From Cloeon dipterum (lineage: Eukaryota; Arthropoda; Insecta; Ephemeroptera; Baetidae): 64,000 nt of DNA. Position 1 is the stretch's first letter. Every line of letters starts with the position of its first letter. Location: the NCBI RefSeq assembly GCF_949628265.1, contig NC_088788.1, positions 19,654,001-19,718,000 of the forward strand, read 5' to 3'. Below, in pieces: positions 1 to 11,096 of this stretch. The notes beneath the pieces were generated by a model. It saw only the letters and a list, made by a program, of their open reading frames with translations, was not told the DNA's origin and searched no databases. The position numbers and the translations under genes were made by a program.

Positions 1-216
1 AACCCTTTAGCGCCCATTGCCAGCGATTTTTGCATAAACTGTTGAGCGAATTTTGCAATAAATAAATTTTGCTACAATCAGAAAAGATACTGGGATTGGT
101 CGCTGCCACAGAATACTCTCCAACCCGAATCATAAATCAGAGTCCATAAAAAATATGACTTTGACAGACCGTGTGGAAACCCCTGATGAGATGCGTGGAA
201 ACAGGAAGTTTCTGGC

Positions 217-260
217 TATATAAATGCTGACTATTTTCCGATCGGAATACATTCTCATAG
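217..260 (+). promoter_or_regulatory. TATA promoter of the serine protease gene
   Basis: A TATATAAA box lies at 217-224. A weak initiator-like TCATAG at 255-260 sits about 35 bases downstream. The first ATG with a signal-peptide-like reading frame follows at 294, giving a short 5' leader, as expected for a secreted digestive-type protease. The assignment rests on spacing and on the gene model downstream; there is no direct evidence of transcription start. Confidence 0.55.
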
Positions 261-293
261 TAACTTCAGCTGCTGTTGTTGCTCCTGGGAAAG

Positions 294-2813
294 ATGCGGT
301 TTCCACTGGTTCTGTTGGCATTTGAAGGGGTGAGCATTTTTGCATAAAGATATTATCTGGTAGCTTTATATCCCTTGTACCACGCAAATTTTCAAAGCTG
401 GTGCTCACGATGGCATTGGACTTGCCTCAAGACCAACTTAAATTCAAACCAAAAACTCTGACGATGCCCGAAGTAGATTTGAAATTGACGGACGATGAAT
501 GGAAAAAACTGACTGAAAAGAACAGGCCTACGTCAGACAATCTCAATGCTCCGCCAATCGTACAGCGTATATAAAATGCCATTATTTAAAAAATAACAGT
601 ATCATGAGTGTTGATCATGATAGCAATCAACGCTGGCATATCCCCGAATCTTATAACATCGCATATCGTTGGTGGATCTTTGGCCTCTCTTGGTCAATTC
701 CCGTGGCAGGCGTTCATCTACATTGACAACACCTGGCTGTGTGGGGGATCGTTGATTTTGTCTCAATGGGTTATGACTGCTGCCCATTGCGGAGGGTAAA
801 AAAAACTTGATTTTACTTAAGAACGTAGTTGAAACTAAACAATCGGACTTGCCCTCGTTGTATTATCAAAAAAGTCAAAACATAGGAAAAGTCCGATTTT
901 TTTCTTTTGAGTGGAAGAACTCTTTAGGTAATTGGAACTGTTAAATTAAAATTTAAATAAATTTTGCAGGGATACGAATAATAGAACGAGTGTTAATGTT
1001 GATTCTTATAACTATATCCCCGCACATTTTATTTAAATTTTCAATTCCTGACCATTCAAGCAAATAATACAAAATTTCCACTTCCAACTAAGGATTTTTC
1101 ACAATTTATTCTTTAAACGTCGCATAGTTGAAACTGTAAGAGAAAACAATTTAATTTATCTAGCCCAAGTTTTAGTCAGTTAAAAATAAACTAACCTACT
1201 CCTCTCAGAGCATTTTAATGAAAGACAATTTTAGTGTACTAGAGTGAAGATATCCAGTTTTTTTAAATCCCATGTATTCTCTCATTCCTATGATTTTTGT
1301 CGCGTATTTAACCAAATCTTAAAATAAAAAATAATGATTTTTACTTGATTTCTAAATTTTAGCCATCCCAGTTAACAGTGTTTTAATCTCTTTATAATAT
1401 TTGTGCTCATTTGTTATAAAATTTTCAAGTTTTATCGTCTCAAGAGCCGGATTTAAATTAATACTTAAATGATTGCACTTTATTTCGACATAATTTGAAA
1501 AATACAAGTTGTTTTACTTTTCATAAGATCATATTAATCGAACTAACATTCAAGGACGAATTACCAAATTGGATTGGGAACAATCAACCGAACTGTTATT
1601 CCATTTGGAGGATATTGGCTTTCAACCAACATTTCATATATTCACGATCTATACAATCCTTCTTCACTGATCAACGACATCGCTCTCATCAAGCTGGCAG
1701 CCCCTATCACTTTCACTTGTAATTTTTTTTTAAATATTTTATTCGATCTAAGTTTAAACTTTAGCTAACGTTGCCCCCGTAAAATTGCCACCCATGTCTG
1801 ACGCTACGAAGGATTTGACCGGAATTTTGGCAACGGTCAGCGGATACGGCAAAACTGGCGATAGTATAACTTTTAATATGTCTTGAAGTTGGTGAAAGTG
1901 TCAAAATTTTACCACTGCAGATGAACCAACAAGCATAGCCCTCAAGTATACTCAATTAACGATTATCAGTTACGCGCGATGCGCCGCATACTACGGCACC
2001 ACCACCGTCGTCAGCACGACCATCTGCACCAATCAAACTGGAACGTCAACATGCCAAGCAAGTTTTATCCGTCTTATTTTTAATCCATGATTTTTAGGGA
2101 AAATATAAATTTGTCTGAATAATTTTAACTTTGAATTTATTCCACTTCATCATATGTATGCTTTGTATTTCATATCAGTTTCAAATGCTTTTTCCTTAAG
2201 GGTGACAGCGGTGGTCCTCTGATATATAAGGACGCGAGCAATGCCTGGGTACAGATAGGTGTTGTATCATTTGGTGCTGCAGCAGGCTGCCTAGCTGGAC
2301 CATCAGGTTTTACTCGCGTAAGCTCATACCTAGGGTGGATGTCTACGAAGATTGGACAAGGTATGCATTTTGTTAGATAACCGAACAAATAGAAAATCAC
2401 TGTAATGCATATTTATTACAGATATGTCGGGAACAACTCTGGCGGGCTCTGCAACTACAACTACCACACCTTCAGCAACAACCACTACGACCAAACCAAC
2501 TACAACCACAACTAAGCCGACAACCACTACAACCAAACCAACAACAACCACGACTAAGCCTACAACCACTACAACCAAACCAACCACAACCAAAACTACC
2601 ACTAAACCAACCACAACCAAAACTACCACCAAACCTACCACAACCAAAACTACCACCAAACCAACCACAACCAAAACTACCACCAAACCAACCACAACCA
2701 AAACTACCACCAAACCAACCACAACCAAAACTACCACCAAACCAACCACAACCAAAACTACCACCAAAACCACTACGAAGACTACTATCAAACGTAAAAT
2801 TGCCAGCGGATAG
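294..2813 (+). CDS. Secreted chymotrypsin-like serine protease with Thr/Lys/Pro-rich tail
   Basis: An S1-family endopeptidase made as a secreted zymogen. Model: join(294..329, 398..566, 624..795, 1555..1718, 1765..1863, 1921..2057, 2201..2360, 2422..2813), 1329 nt, 442 aa, in frame throughout. Residues 1-20 look like a signal peptide, followed by a propeptide of about 60 residues. The mature start IVGG is at residue 83. The triad is His123 (TAAHC), Asp167 (NDIAL) and Ser262 (GDSGGP). The residue six before Ser262 is Ser, which predicts chymotrypsin-like rather than trypsin-like specificity. Residues 314-442 are a low-complexity tail of TTTTTKP and TTTKTTTKP repeats, probably O-glycosylated. 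The residue before IVGG is His, not Arg/Lys. The intron 2058-2200 has a GC donor. The upstream exons 294-566 are less certain than the catalytic exons. Confidence 0.85.
2058..2200 (+). other. GC-AG intron in the protease gene
   Basis: The exon ends in a Gln codon followed by GCAAGT, and the next exon starts at 2201 with the GDSGGP segment after CTTAAG. Only this junction gives the invariant CQGDSGGP active-site sequence in frame. The nearby GT at 2062-2063 would create an immediate stop. GCAAGT fits the consensus of the minor GC-AG intron class. Confidence 0.85.
2465..2790 (+). repeat. Coding tandem repeat (21-bp then 27-bp units) of the protease tail
   Basis: About five 21-bp units encoding TTTTTKP are followed by about seven nearly identical 27-bp units encoding TTTKTTTKP. 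The array is C/A-rich on this strand. The near-identity of the 27-bp units points to recent expansion by slippage or unequal exchange, so copy number is probably variable between individuals. Confidence 0.9.
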
Positions 2814-3669
2814 ATGAACAGGGCTATTCCACATGGATTTATTTAAAGTCGACCCATAGCATACTCAGGAAGGATTAATGGACAGATAAATATTTTTGGA
2901 ACATACAAAATCAACATGGTAAGCATAAAAACTGAACATGCGGGGTAATTCCCCTTTTCCAAGATTCCGCAACCGTTATTTATATTCCACACAGAGAAAC
3001 AATATTTTGTACAATCGGTGAATTCCTTTTGGCTTTGATTTATATTTTATATCAAATCTTAATCGGTCTCATTTTCTGTGCTGTAGGGAAAAATTAATAA
3101 ATATGAATTCTTAATCACTTAAAATATTTTTTATTTTAACCATGTGCTGCACGGTTTGTTACCAAAATTTGCACGAGAAATTTTTTTTTAATAAGTAGGG
3201 CGTGTGGTTTAAGTCTTTTTACAATTAATAAATATGCTCTTCATATTTTGCTACCGTTTATATAAATTGAACATTTAAATTTAAAATTTAAAGGAACAGC
3301 TAGTTAAAAATTAGTGTGCGCCTCACAACCAGGTGCGCAAAAGCTTTGTTGAAATGTTCAACCGGAATTTTCGAAATCGAAAACACAACTATGCAAAGCA
3401 GATGTGACGATGAGTTATGACATAGAAGCGCGCAGTACAAGTTACGTTGGAGAGATGTCAATCGTCTTTTTGCTCTTATTTTTCGAGTTACGAAACAGCG
3501 CTGAGCCAGTTATGAATGAAAGCACGGCGTGAGTCCTTCACCTTAAAGGGTCACTAACAAAAGTTTGGTTTGCATAAATAGAAATAACTAGGCGATTCAA
3601 GCACTCAAAATATTGAGTGGGTCAGGAGAGGGTTATCTTTGGACTAGGAGCAGGAGTGGTGAGTGCTGC
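2814..3669. other. Intergenic, no gene seen
   Basis: AT-rich spacer between the protease stop and the promoter of the methyltransferase gene. An AATAAA at 3096-3101 is a candidate polyadenylation signal for the protease. Otherwise no coding or RNA feature is supported. Confidence 0.6.
3096..3101 (+). terminator. Candidate poly(A) signal AATAAA of the protease gene
   Basis: First canonical AATAAA after the stop codon, 283 nt downstream. In AT-rich DNA such hexamers are common by chance. Confidence 0.35.
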
Positions 3670-3817
3670 TATATAACAATCCGCTCTTACGACCACCTCT
3701 TGTCATTTGTCAACTATTCTTCCCTGTGAGCGAAGCTCATATTGCTTTCCAACAAGAGCCACGGGTCTCAGCTAAAGCAGTCAACTCACTAAAATCGCTC
3801 CGCCTCTTAATCATACC
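3670..3817 (+). promoter_or_regulatory. TATA/Inr promoter and non-coding first exon of the methyltransferase gene
   Basis: TATATAA at 3670-3676 is followed by TCATTT at 3703-3708, a full match to the arthropod initiator TCAKTY. A splice donor GTAAGT starts at 3818. The exon would be about 3705-3817 and would join to 5370, where a T-rich tract and TTTGCAG precede the ATG at 5375. The resulting 5' UTR intron is about 1.55 kb. This is inference from signals; an RNA read across 3817/5370 would confirm it. Confidence 0.5.
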
Positions 3818-5369
3818 GTAAGTCATGTTATTTTCATTGTTGAAATTAGCTTATAGTTGAAATTTGAAATAATCAATAAGCAATTATTGCCATAATGGGA
3901 AAATTTTGCATTAGTTGATTTGATTGATTTTCCAATTTTAAAATCTCTTTCGACCTTAAATTGTATCACTATAGCATTCCATTTCTGCGTGTATTCATTA
4001 ATATGATTAATATTTATATTGATTTACACAATTTCAAATTAATATGCCATCAAAATAACTGAAAAAATTAAAATTCATATAAGTTATGCAAGTTCTTAGA
4101 ACAATAATTCCATTTTCAACTATAGAATAATATCATATACCACATTTTGGTTCTGAATATATGGCTAATTTCAATTCAATTCGATTCTGTTTATTTCTCC
4201 ATAACAGGTCAAAACATTAAGAAACATGATATTATCACATAATATACTATCTCATATTTATTGGTTAAGTACACCTCATATTGCAAAAAGCGAAAAATGA
4301 AGTAGCAAAATCACGATAAAAAATTTATTGATTTTAGTAAATATAGAAATATAGCCGCTACAACATTATTTGAGATAATGATTTTGGTGTAATGTACATA
4401 AATAAAATTGTGGAAACAATCAAAAATGCAAAAACTCATTTTCCTTTTAAATTTATTTTGTACAAAATAAATTTAACAAAAATATGTCTTTAACGATTTA
4501 CGAACTAACTACAGACCAATTCAGTCAAACACAACAACTTTCTCTTTCTGATTTCAATAAGAGTAGATAAAAAAGATCATGCATAGGCAGGAATTTTAGG
4601 GTCTAGTGTAGAGGTCATACCCTAAAAAACCTCTACATTCGATCTTTCATGGATATCGAAACGGGTCAAAGCCCTGCTTGCTATCAAGAACTCTAGGAAT
4701 AGAACAAAATGATTGTAAAGAATTTATTTTTTAATCCTTATTGCAAGTGCATGTTTGGCATTCGAAAACTTGTAAATTAATGCTTTGATCTGCAATAGTA
4801 TAATAGATCTTTACAAATTAATGTTTCGCTATTAATCTTAATCTAGAAATTACTTCGTTTTTGTTACAAGATAAATTAATAAACAGTTGATTCTGAGAGT
4901 TATAAATTGTCGCGTTCAAGGAATGCCTTTTACATCAATCATTTTGTATATAGTATAACAATAAAAAATTTCAAGTTGTTTGCTTGTCCTGCAACAAAAT
5001 GGAAAGCGCTATATCTTACACAGATTCAATTATTAATCCGTTTGATCCTGAGCACTTGAATTTTACAAAGCATTCCAACAATAATACAACATGCTACTAA
5101 CATTTCCTACGATATAAACTGTTAAAAATTGTTCTACCATCACCACTGCATTTTTACTTTTATTCATAAATTTAAGCGGAAGGGAAATATTTGGTCACCT
5201 AATTACAAAATGAAAAGCCAACATTTTTTGGCAATACTTAGAGCAATTTGAAAAATACAGAAAATACCTAAAAAAGTGTCATTCGTTTCAAATTAATCAT
5301 TTAAATGAAGAGTATAATTAAAGACAAAGAAAATTGGAAAATCTACAATTATATATTTTTTCTTTGCAG
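3818..5369 (+). other. 5' UTR intron of the methyltransferase gene
   Basis: Very AT-rich sequence with no supported coding region. It contains the interleaved inverted repeats at 4594-4637. The extent depends on the inferred first exon. Confidence 0.4.
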
Positions 5370-5374
5370 GCAAT

Positions 5375-7247
5375 ATGCACAAGGCACAATTGTACTCTTC
5401 AGCGAACGCACTGCAGACGCGCGATGCAGCGGCAGCATTGTCTTTGTACCGAGACACGATGTCTTGGCCTGACGAGTGCGACGTGTTGGACGTGGGCTGC
5501 GGCAGCGGTGACGTCACCAGCCAGCTTCTGTTGCCGGCGCTCAAGAGCTACAGCAGCCTGACTGGCGTTGACGTTTCGCAGCAAATGGTCAAGTACGCGA
5601 TGTCCAAGTACCAGCAGCCCAACGTCACCTTCCGCTACCTCGACATTGTTGCACCAGACTTTCGACCGCGAGATCTCTTCCCTCGTGGCTTCCACAAGGT
5701 CTTCTCCTTCTACTGCCTCCATTGGATCTCTGACCAAAAGTGCGTAATAATTAAGTTTTCGACCTGCTTTACTTTATAATGCAAAATTGTAATGGACCAT
5801 GAGAAAAAACGTAGTATCGTAAAAACAATCAAGAGTGGCATAAATTATTTAAGTTTTATCTTAAAATTAATTCTATTCAATTCAATTTTAAATTAAAGAT
5901 AAATTTTTCATGTTTTTGAAAAAAGAGACAAGCTTGACTAAACAATGACAAGTTGAGTGACAGTTTAAATAATATTTCAGATTGGCATTTTCCAATTTGT
6001 CCGAGCTCCTTCTACCAGGCGGTGAGCTCTTGGTTGTGTTCCTCGCAAGCGCTCCTCTGTTCACCATCTACGAACGACTGGCCAAAGATTCTACTTGGTC
6101 CCGTTATATGAAGGTAATTAATAAAGTTTCTCTATGAGAAATAAATTTAGTAATAAATTAAATATTTAGGACGTTTCCAAATTCGTGTCTCCATATCAAC
6201 ACGTTGAAAACCCTGAAGATGAGCTGAAAAGCCACCTCCTAGACTCGGGCCTGCAAGTTAAGGACTGCAAGTGCATCCTCCAGCATTTCAGCTATCCATC
6301 CGCCGTTGCTCTAAAAAGTAATTAAATTATCCCATCGATATAGCATTGAATGTGGTTCGCGGATATAAAATATGGAGTAAAAAGCTATTTGCGTGCATAA
6401 AAATCCCGCAAAAAGAAGTTTTTTGTGGAGATGCTGGGGTTCGAACCCAGGACTTTCTGCATGCGAAGCAGACACTCTACCACTGAGTTACATCCCCGGT
6501 GATAAACCGGTCGGCGTGCTAGGCATTATATTTTAATGTAACAGGCTGCCTAGCGGTATGTTGAGAAACTACATCTTGCTGTTAGTAGCGGCAAACCAGA
6601 TGCATAGATACAAAGAAATTATCATTACGTATTGAGAGAGCGCTTGAAGGACAGCTAAAAAACTATTTACTTTCTTTAAAATTATTTATTTTCAATGATT
6701 ATTAATCTAAAGCTAACTTCGACACTCAACCATGATTATAATGTTGGCGTATCATCATTTTATTATTGTGGAAATGCCAATAATTAAAATTGAGATTGCA
6801 GATTTTAAATTAAATAAATATGATTCTACATTAAAGTTATATAAAAATTTCAATATCTGGGCTATTTTTTCGCATAATCCGGCTCTACTCATTAATTATT
6901 TTGTCCTGTAAGAAAAGTTCAATGTTGCGACTCCCAAAAATAATGCGCGGCTGCGGAGGTAAAGATAAAGATACCGGGCCCCACACAACAGAGAGGTTCA
7001 CAACATTCAATCATTCTATCCCTTAAATATTTATCAACACAATTTCAACAACGCATTATTAATAAAAGACTTTGTTTTTTCAGATGCCATCAAGGCAGTG
7101 AATCCATTTCTTGACCGGATTCCAAAGGATCAGCAAGAGGACTATTTGAACGACTACATTTTCGAATATGGTGACATGGGCTACATAAACAACGATGGAA
7201 CTATCGCTGCCAATTACAAAGTGCTGGTTGCATTTGCTGCCAAGTAA
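5375..7247 (+). CDS. SAM-dependent methyltransferase, juvenile hormone acid O-methyltransferase family
   Basis: Class I methyltransferase of the insect JHAMT family, which in its founding members methylates juvenile hormone acid or farnesoic acid using S-adenosylmethionine. Model: join(5375..5739, 5981..6113, 6170..6317, 7084..7247), 810 nt, 269 aa, the usual family length. Visible features are an N-terminal ALQTRDA segment with the conserved Gln14, SAM-binding motif LDVGCGSG (about 38-45), a GVDVS strand for the acidic ribose contact, and the family signature FSFYCLHWI with Trp117. ISPYxxxEDPE- and AINPF-like JHAMT landmarks appear as VSPYQHVENPEDE and AVNPF. JHAMT paralogues are numerous in insects and many have unknown substrates, so true JHAMT activity is not established. 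A tRNA gene lies antisense in the last intron. Candidate poly(A) signal at 7674-7679. Confidence 0.88.
6426..6497 (-). tRNA. tRNA-Ala (anticodon CGC)
   Basis: Read on the minus strand, 72 nt fold into a full cloverleaf: acceptor GGGGATG/CATCTCC, D stem ACTC/GAGT, anticodon stem TCTGC/GCAGA with loop TTCGCAT, T stem CTGGG/CCCAG with loop TTCGAAC, discriminator A. The third acceptor pair is G:U, the identity element of alanine tRNAs. The B box GGTTCGAACCC is canonical; the A-box region has A instead of the usual G at position 10, paired with U25. No intron. A T5 run on the minus strand (positions 6410-6414 as A5 on plus) follows 11 nt beyond the 3' end, fitting Pol III termination. It lies within an intron of the methyltransferase, in antisense. 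Confidence 0.95.
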
Positions 7248-7673
7248 AAACACGCCGCTACTATATCGTTCAAATTTTATGCCCGATCATTCGTGTTGAG
7301 CAGACACTATGAATGATCACAGCAAATTTAAATTTGCAGTAATGGTAAAAATATTACTAGCTAGAAAAAAATTCATTTTGGTTATAACTGGTATGTACAA
7401 CAACTATCAATTTTAATGTGTAATTATAACCAAAACCTTAATTTTTAATTATTAAATTATTTTGTGTTGACAATAAGGAATTACCAACAAAATTCCTTTG
7501 AGATGGTAAAATATTCTGGTTTAAAATTGTATTTTTATGCTGCTTTTAGTGATAGACTTATCAACTATACCCACAATACCTTATTTTGCCGGCCGGCCAT
7601 TCCAAACAATAATATTATGTTTGATGGAAATGTATGTAACAAATATGGTGGCAATGTAAACTCGCTCTGAAGA

Positions 7674-7679
7674 AATAAA
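7674..7679 (+). terminator. Candidate poly(A) signal AATAAA of the methyltransferase gene
   Basis: Canonical hexamer about 430 nt after the stop. No closer AATAAA was seen in the 3' flank. Confidence 0.35.
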
Positions 7680-8083
7680 CAAAACATTATGGTGAAATTT
7701 GTGCATTTCAATAAATTTATTCCTGTTTAAATATCGCGAGCATAGCACCAAAAGTTTACTTTGTGAGGAAAAGATTATTCCATTTTTATCTACTATAACA
7801 TATTATTTATAGGCGCGCTGCGCATGTTATTTAAGATGCTAAAATTTTTAAACATCGATGATTCATAATAATATGTTAACAACAAAGAGTTATTTGTTCA
7901 ATTCGCAGGGTCTGTTCGATATCAGGAAAAAATATATTTAATTTATATATATTTTATGTGATTGATGTTAGTTTAATTTTTTTCAGTTAATGCCTTAAAT
8001 AGAAATAGTAGTCCAACAAAGGTGATGAGAAGTGGATAGGTGCAGAAATGCGTGTTGTGCATGACATCACACCATACAAAATT

Positions 8084-8285
8084 AACCGGTAAAATTGATA
8101 AACCGGTTAGCATTGCCAATTAAATTTTTGTATTGTGGGGTGAAATATTTATTATTAATTCGTATTCAATGATGTATGAAGTTAAATATAATTCAATTTG
8201 GGTGATAAATTTTATTTTTGGGCAAAACTATCTTTGAAAAATACAACGAATGGCCCTAGAAGCATAAAAAAATCAATAACCGGTT
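8084..8285. promoter_or_regulatory. Three AACCGGT(T) motifs 130-330 bp upstream of CCT4
   Basis: Matches at 8084-8090 (AACCGGTA context), 8101-8108 (AACCGGTT) and 8278-8285 (AACCGGTT). AACCGGTT is the known binding consensus of Grainyhead/CP2 family factors in animals. Function here is inference from motif density only. Confidence 0.35.
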
Positions 8286-8413
8286 AAATTTTGCTTACCA
8301 CAATCTCCACCCACTTCTTCCAGACAGTTCGACAGTGTGAGTGTGCTTTAGCTTCTCCCGTTCCTTCTAAATACTGAGTTTTAATCCGTGGTCATCGAAG
8401 CTTATTTGCAAAA

Positions 8414-11096
8414 ATGGTGGTTAATCCGGCTGCAGGCAACAACCGAAAGGGGCAAAGTGGTGCCTTCAAGGATAAGAGCAAGCCTAAGGACATCAGGTCG
8501 AGCAATATTACGGCTGCCAAAGGTGAGTCTCCCGGACACCGGCTTCTCTGTTTACCTTTTGCAACATGTTTCGTATTTCGGCATCGGCGGCCGACTGCGG
8601 CCTCGTCTGCTATTTTCATCTAAGAAACGAGTTAAAATGTAAATTTAAAATTGTTTTTCAGCTGTTGCCGATGCCATCAGGACTAGCCTTGGCCCGAGGG
8701 GGATGGATAAAATGGTGAGTGTCGCTTGTCAGTGTCACTTTGCGTGGGCGCTTTTAATCTAGCAAGCGCATTTAATGAGCATGCTATTTTTCGGAAATCA
8801 CACTACAGCAAGTTAAATATTTTTTCAGATCCAGTCCGCCAACGGAGATGTTACGATCACTAACGATGGAGCCACAATTTTAAAGCAAATGAACGTCATG
8901 CACCCAGCAGCTAAAATGGTAAAAGAAACTCTAACACATAACAATAATCTTCTTCGACATGTTCTTAATCGTCTTCCTTCCTTGCAGTTGGTAGAGCTGT
9001 CCAGGTCGCAGGACATTGAGGCTGGTGATGGCACCACCTCTGTGGTGGTCATTGCTGGATCACTGTTGGAGGCTGCCGAGAAGCTGCTGGCCAGAGGCAT
9101 CCACCCGTCGGCCATTTCAGACGCCTTCCAGATAGCTGCCAATAAGTCTGTTGAGATTTTAACAAAAATGTCGAGGAGAATCGAGTTGAACGACCGCGAG
9201 AGCCTTGTGCAGAGTGCCTCCACCTCACTTAACTCAAAGGTTGTGTCGCAACACTCATCTCAGCTGGCGCCCCTCGCTGTTGACGCCATTCTTAAGGTCA
9301 CAGACCCTGCAAAGGATGACAACGTTGATCTTAAGGTAGATAAAAATAATGAGAAGTAAGGCCATTATTCCAATAAATGCTTTGCTATTTTCAGGATATT
9401 AAAGTGATCTGCCAACTTGGTGGCACAGTAGACGACACTGAATTAGTGGATGGCCTTGTATTTACTCAAAGGCCAGCAGGAGCCAATCCTCCTAGAAAGG
9501 TTGAAAAAGCCAAAATTGGTCTCATCCAGTTCTGCATTTCTCCCCCAAAAACTGACGTGAGTTAAAACAACGCATAAACTGCTTCAATTATTAAAAATTT
9601 TAAATAATTATTCAGAATTATTCAGTCACACCGAATAATTGAGTAGTTGCAATATCTTCATTTGTTTTATTATAATTTCCAGATGGACCACAACGTGGTC
9701 GTGTCCGACTATGCAGCAATGGACCGTGTTTTGAAGGAGGAAAGAGCATACATCCTCAACATTGTGAAGCAGATCAAAAAGGCTGGTTGCAACGTTCTTC
9801 TCATCCAGAAGTCAATCCTGCGAGACGCCGTCAGCGACCTTGCGTTGCACTTCCTCGATAAGATTAAGGTCATGGTGATCAAGGATGTGGAGCGGGAAGA
9901 CATCGATTTTGTTTCCAAGACTCTGAATTGCCGGCCAATTGCCAGCCTGGACCATTTCACGGCTGAAAACCTGGCTAGCGCCGATTTGGTCGAAGAGGTT
10001 TCTACCGGCGGCACCAACAAGGTGGTCAAAATCACTGGCATCCAGAACCAGGGCAAAACCGTCACCGTTTTGGTCCAGGGCAGCAACAAGCTAGTGCTTG
10101 CTGAGGCTGAACGATCCCTCCATGATGCCCTGTGCGTCATTCGCTGCCTCGTCAGAAACAGGTGACCACATAGTTTGAAACTCCATTAAGCCTTATCTTA
10201 TTCCCAATGATATCTTTATCAGACAATAATAAACAAGTGTAATTTTTGGTTTTTCATTTATTTTGGAATAGGCGATGATTTTGAAGCAACGAGGATGAAG
10301 CCTGGTTTAATCTATTTCCAATATTTTCATTTATTGTTCAGGGATATTTTTTGCCATGCTTATTGCAGATAAAAACAGTCACCTTTCTAAAATGCTCAAT
10401 ACAGCTAAATTTTTGTTTGTTAAATATATCTTTATGTTTAAAAAGGTAGATTGATTGGTGAGTTGTTTTTGACGTTTAGGAATAAATTTTAAAAAAAACC
10501 TATCATGTCTTTCTTGTCAAACTCTTGTCGTGGTTCTGTTTCGTCTTAATATTTCAGTAAACTAACAATTATAGTGGTGTTCAATTATAAAATACATTGC
10601 TTCATATTTTCAGGGCTCTAATTGCTGGCGGTGGTGCACCTGAAACTGAGGTGTCACTGAGATTGGCTCAGTATGCACAAACCCTCACCGGGGTTGATTC
10701 CTACTGCTTGAGGTACTAAGCATCTAGTTTAAAACTGTTGAGCAACAGTTATTTTCAATTTGCAACGTTATTTTTATTACACTTAACTCTCAGCTTGCAC
10801 TTATTAAATCGTGTAAATTCTCCCACAGAGCTTATGCCGACGCACTTGAAGTCATTCCGTTGACCCTGGCGGAGAACGCTGGCCTGAACTCCATTGCCAC
10901 TGTGACTGAGCTGAGGAACAGGCATGCGCAAGGCGAGCAAACTGCAGGAATCAACGTTCGCAAGGGCGCAGTGACAAACATCCTGGAAGAGGAGGTGGTG
11001 CAGCCACTGCTGGTGTCAACCAGCGCTATCACCCTGGCAACTGAGACTGTGCGCAGTATTCTCAAGATTGACGACATCGTCAACACAATGCAGTGA
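8414..11096 (+). CDS. CCT4: T-complex protein 1 subunit delta (CCT4)
   Basis: Delta subunit of the cytosolic group II chaperonin TRiC/CCT, which folds actin, tubulin and other proteins by ATP-driven cycling of a two-ring complex. Model: join(8414..8522, 8662..8714, 8829..8918, 8988..9335, 9395..9556, 9683..10161, 10614..10712, 10829..11096), 1608 nt, 535 aa, matching the family length. Key motifs are [11 protein letters not shown] (about 44-54), NDGATIL, the ATP-hydrolysis motif GDGTTS (about 97-102) and the GGGAPE motif near residue 418-423. All introns have GT-AG ends with frame kept. The start ATG is preceded by AAAA, a good context. The C-terminus IDDIVNTMQ is typical of the delta subunit. 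Nothing in it looks degenerate. Confidence 0.97.

Larger units (their letters stand above)
7248..8413. other. Intergenic region with ACCGGT motifs upstream of CCT4
   Basis: AT-rich spacer. AATAAA at 7674-7679 may end the methyltransferase mRNA. AACCGGT motifs occur at 8084-8090, 8101-8108 and 8278-8285, the latter two being the full palindrome AACCGGTT. No open reading frame here shows coding features. Confidence 0.6.

Noticed and set aside
130-408. 92-codon minus-strand frame at the left edge
   Set aside because: It is antisense to the protease promoter and first exons, with no family likeness.
970-1033. A possible extra protease exon after TTTTGCAG, beginning GGATACGAATAATAG
   Set aside because: It cannot leave the phase needed for the next exon. 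Joining 795 directly to 1555 gives a normal His-to-Asp spacing (44 residues).
2330-2834. Long minus-strand open frames (Val- or Gly/Phe-rich) opposite the protease tail
   Set aside because: They are shadows of the Thr repeat; any repeat of this composition is stop-free on the other strand.
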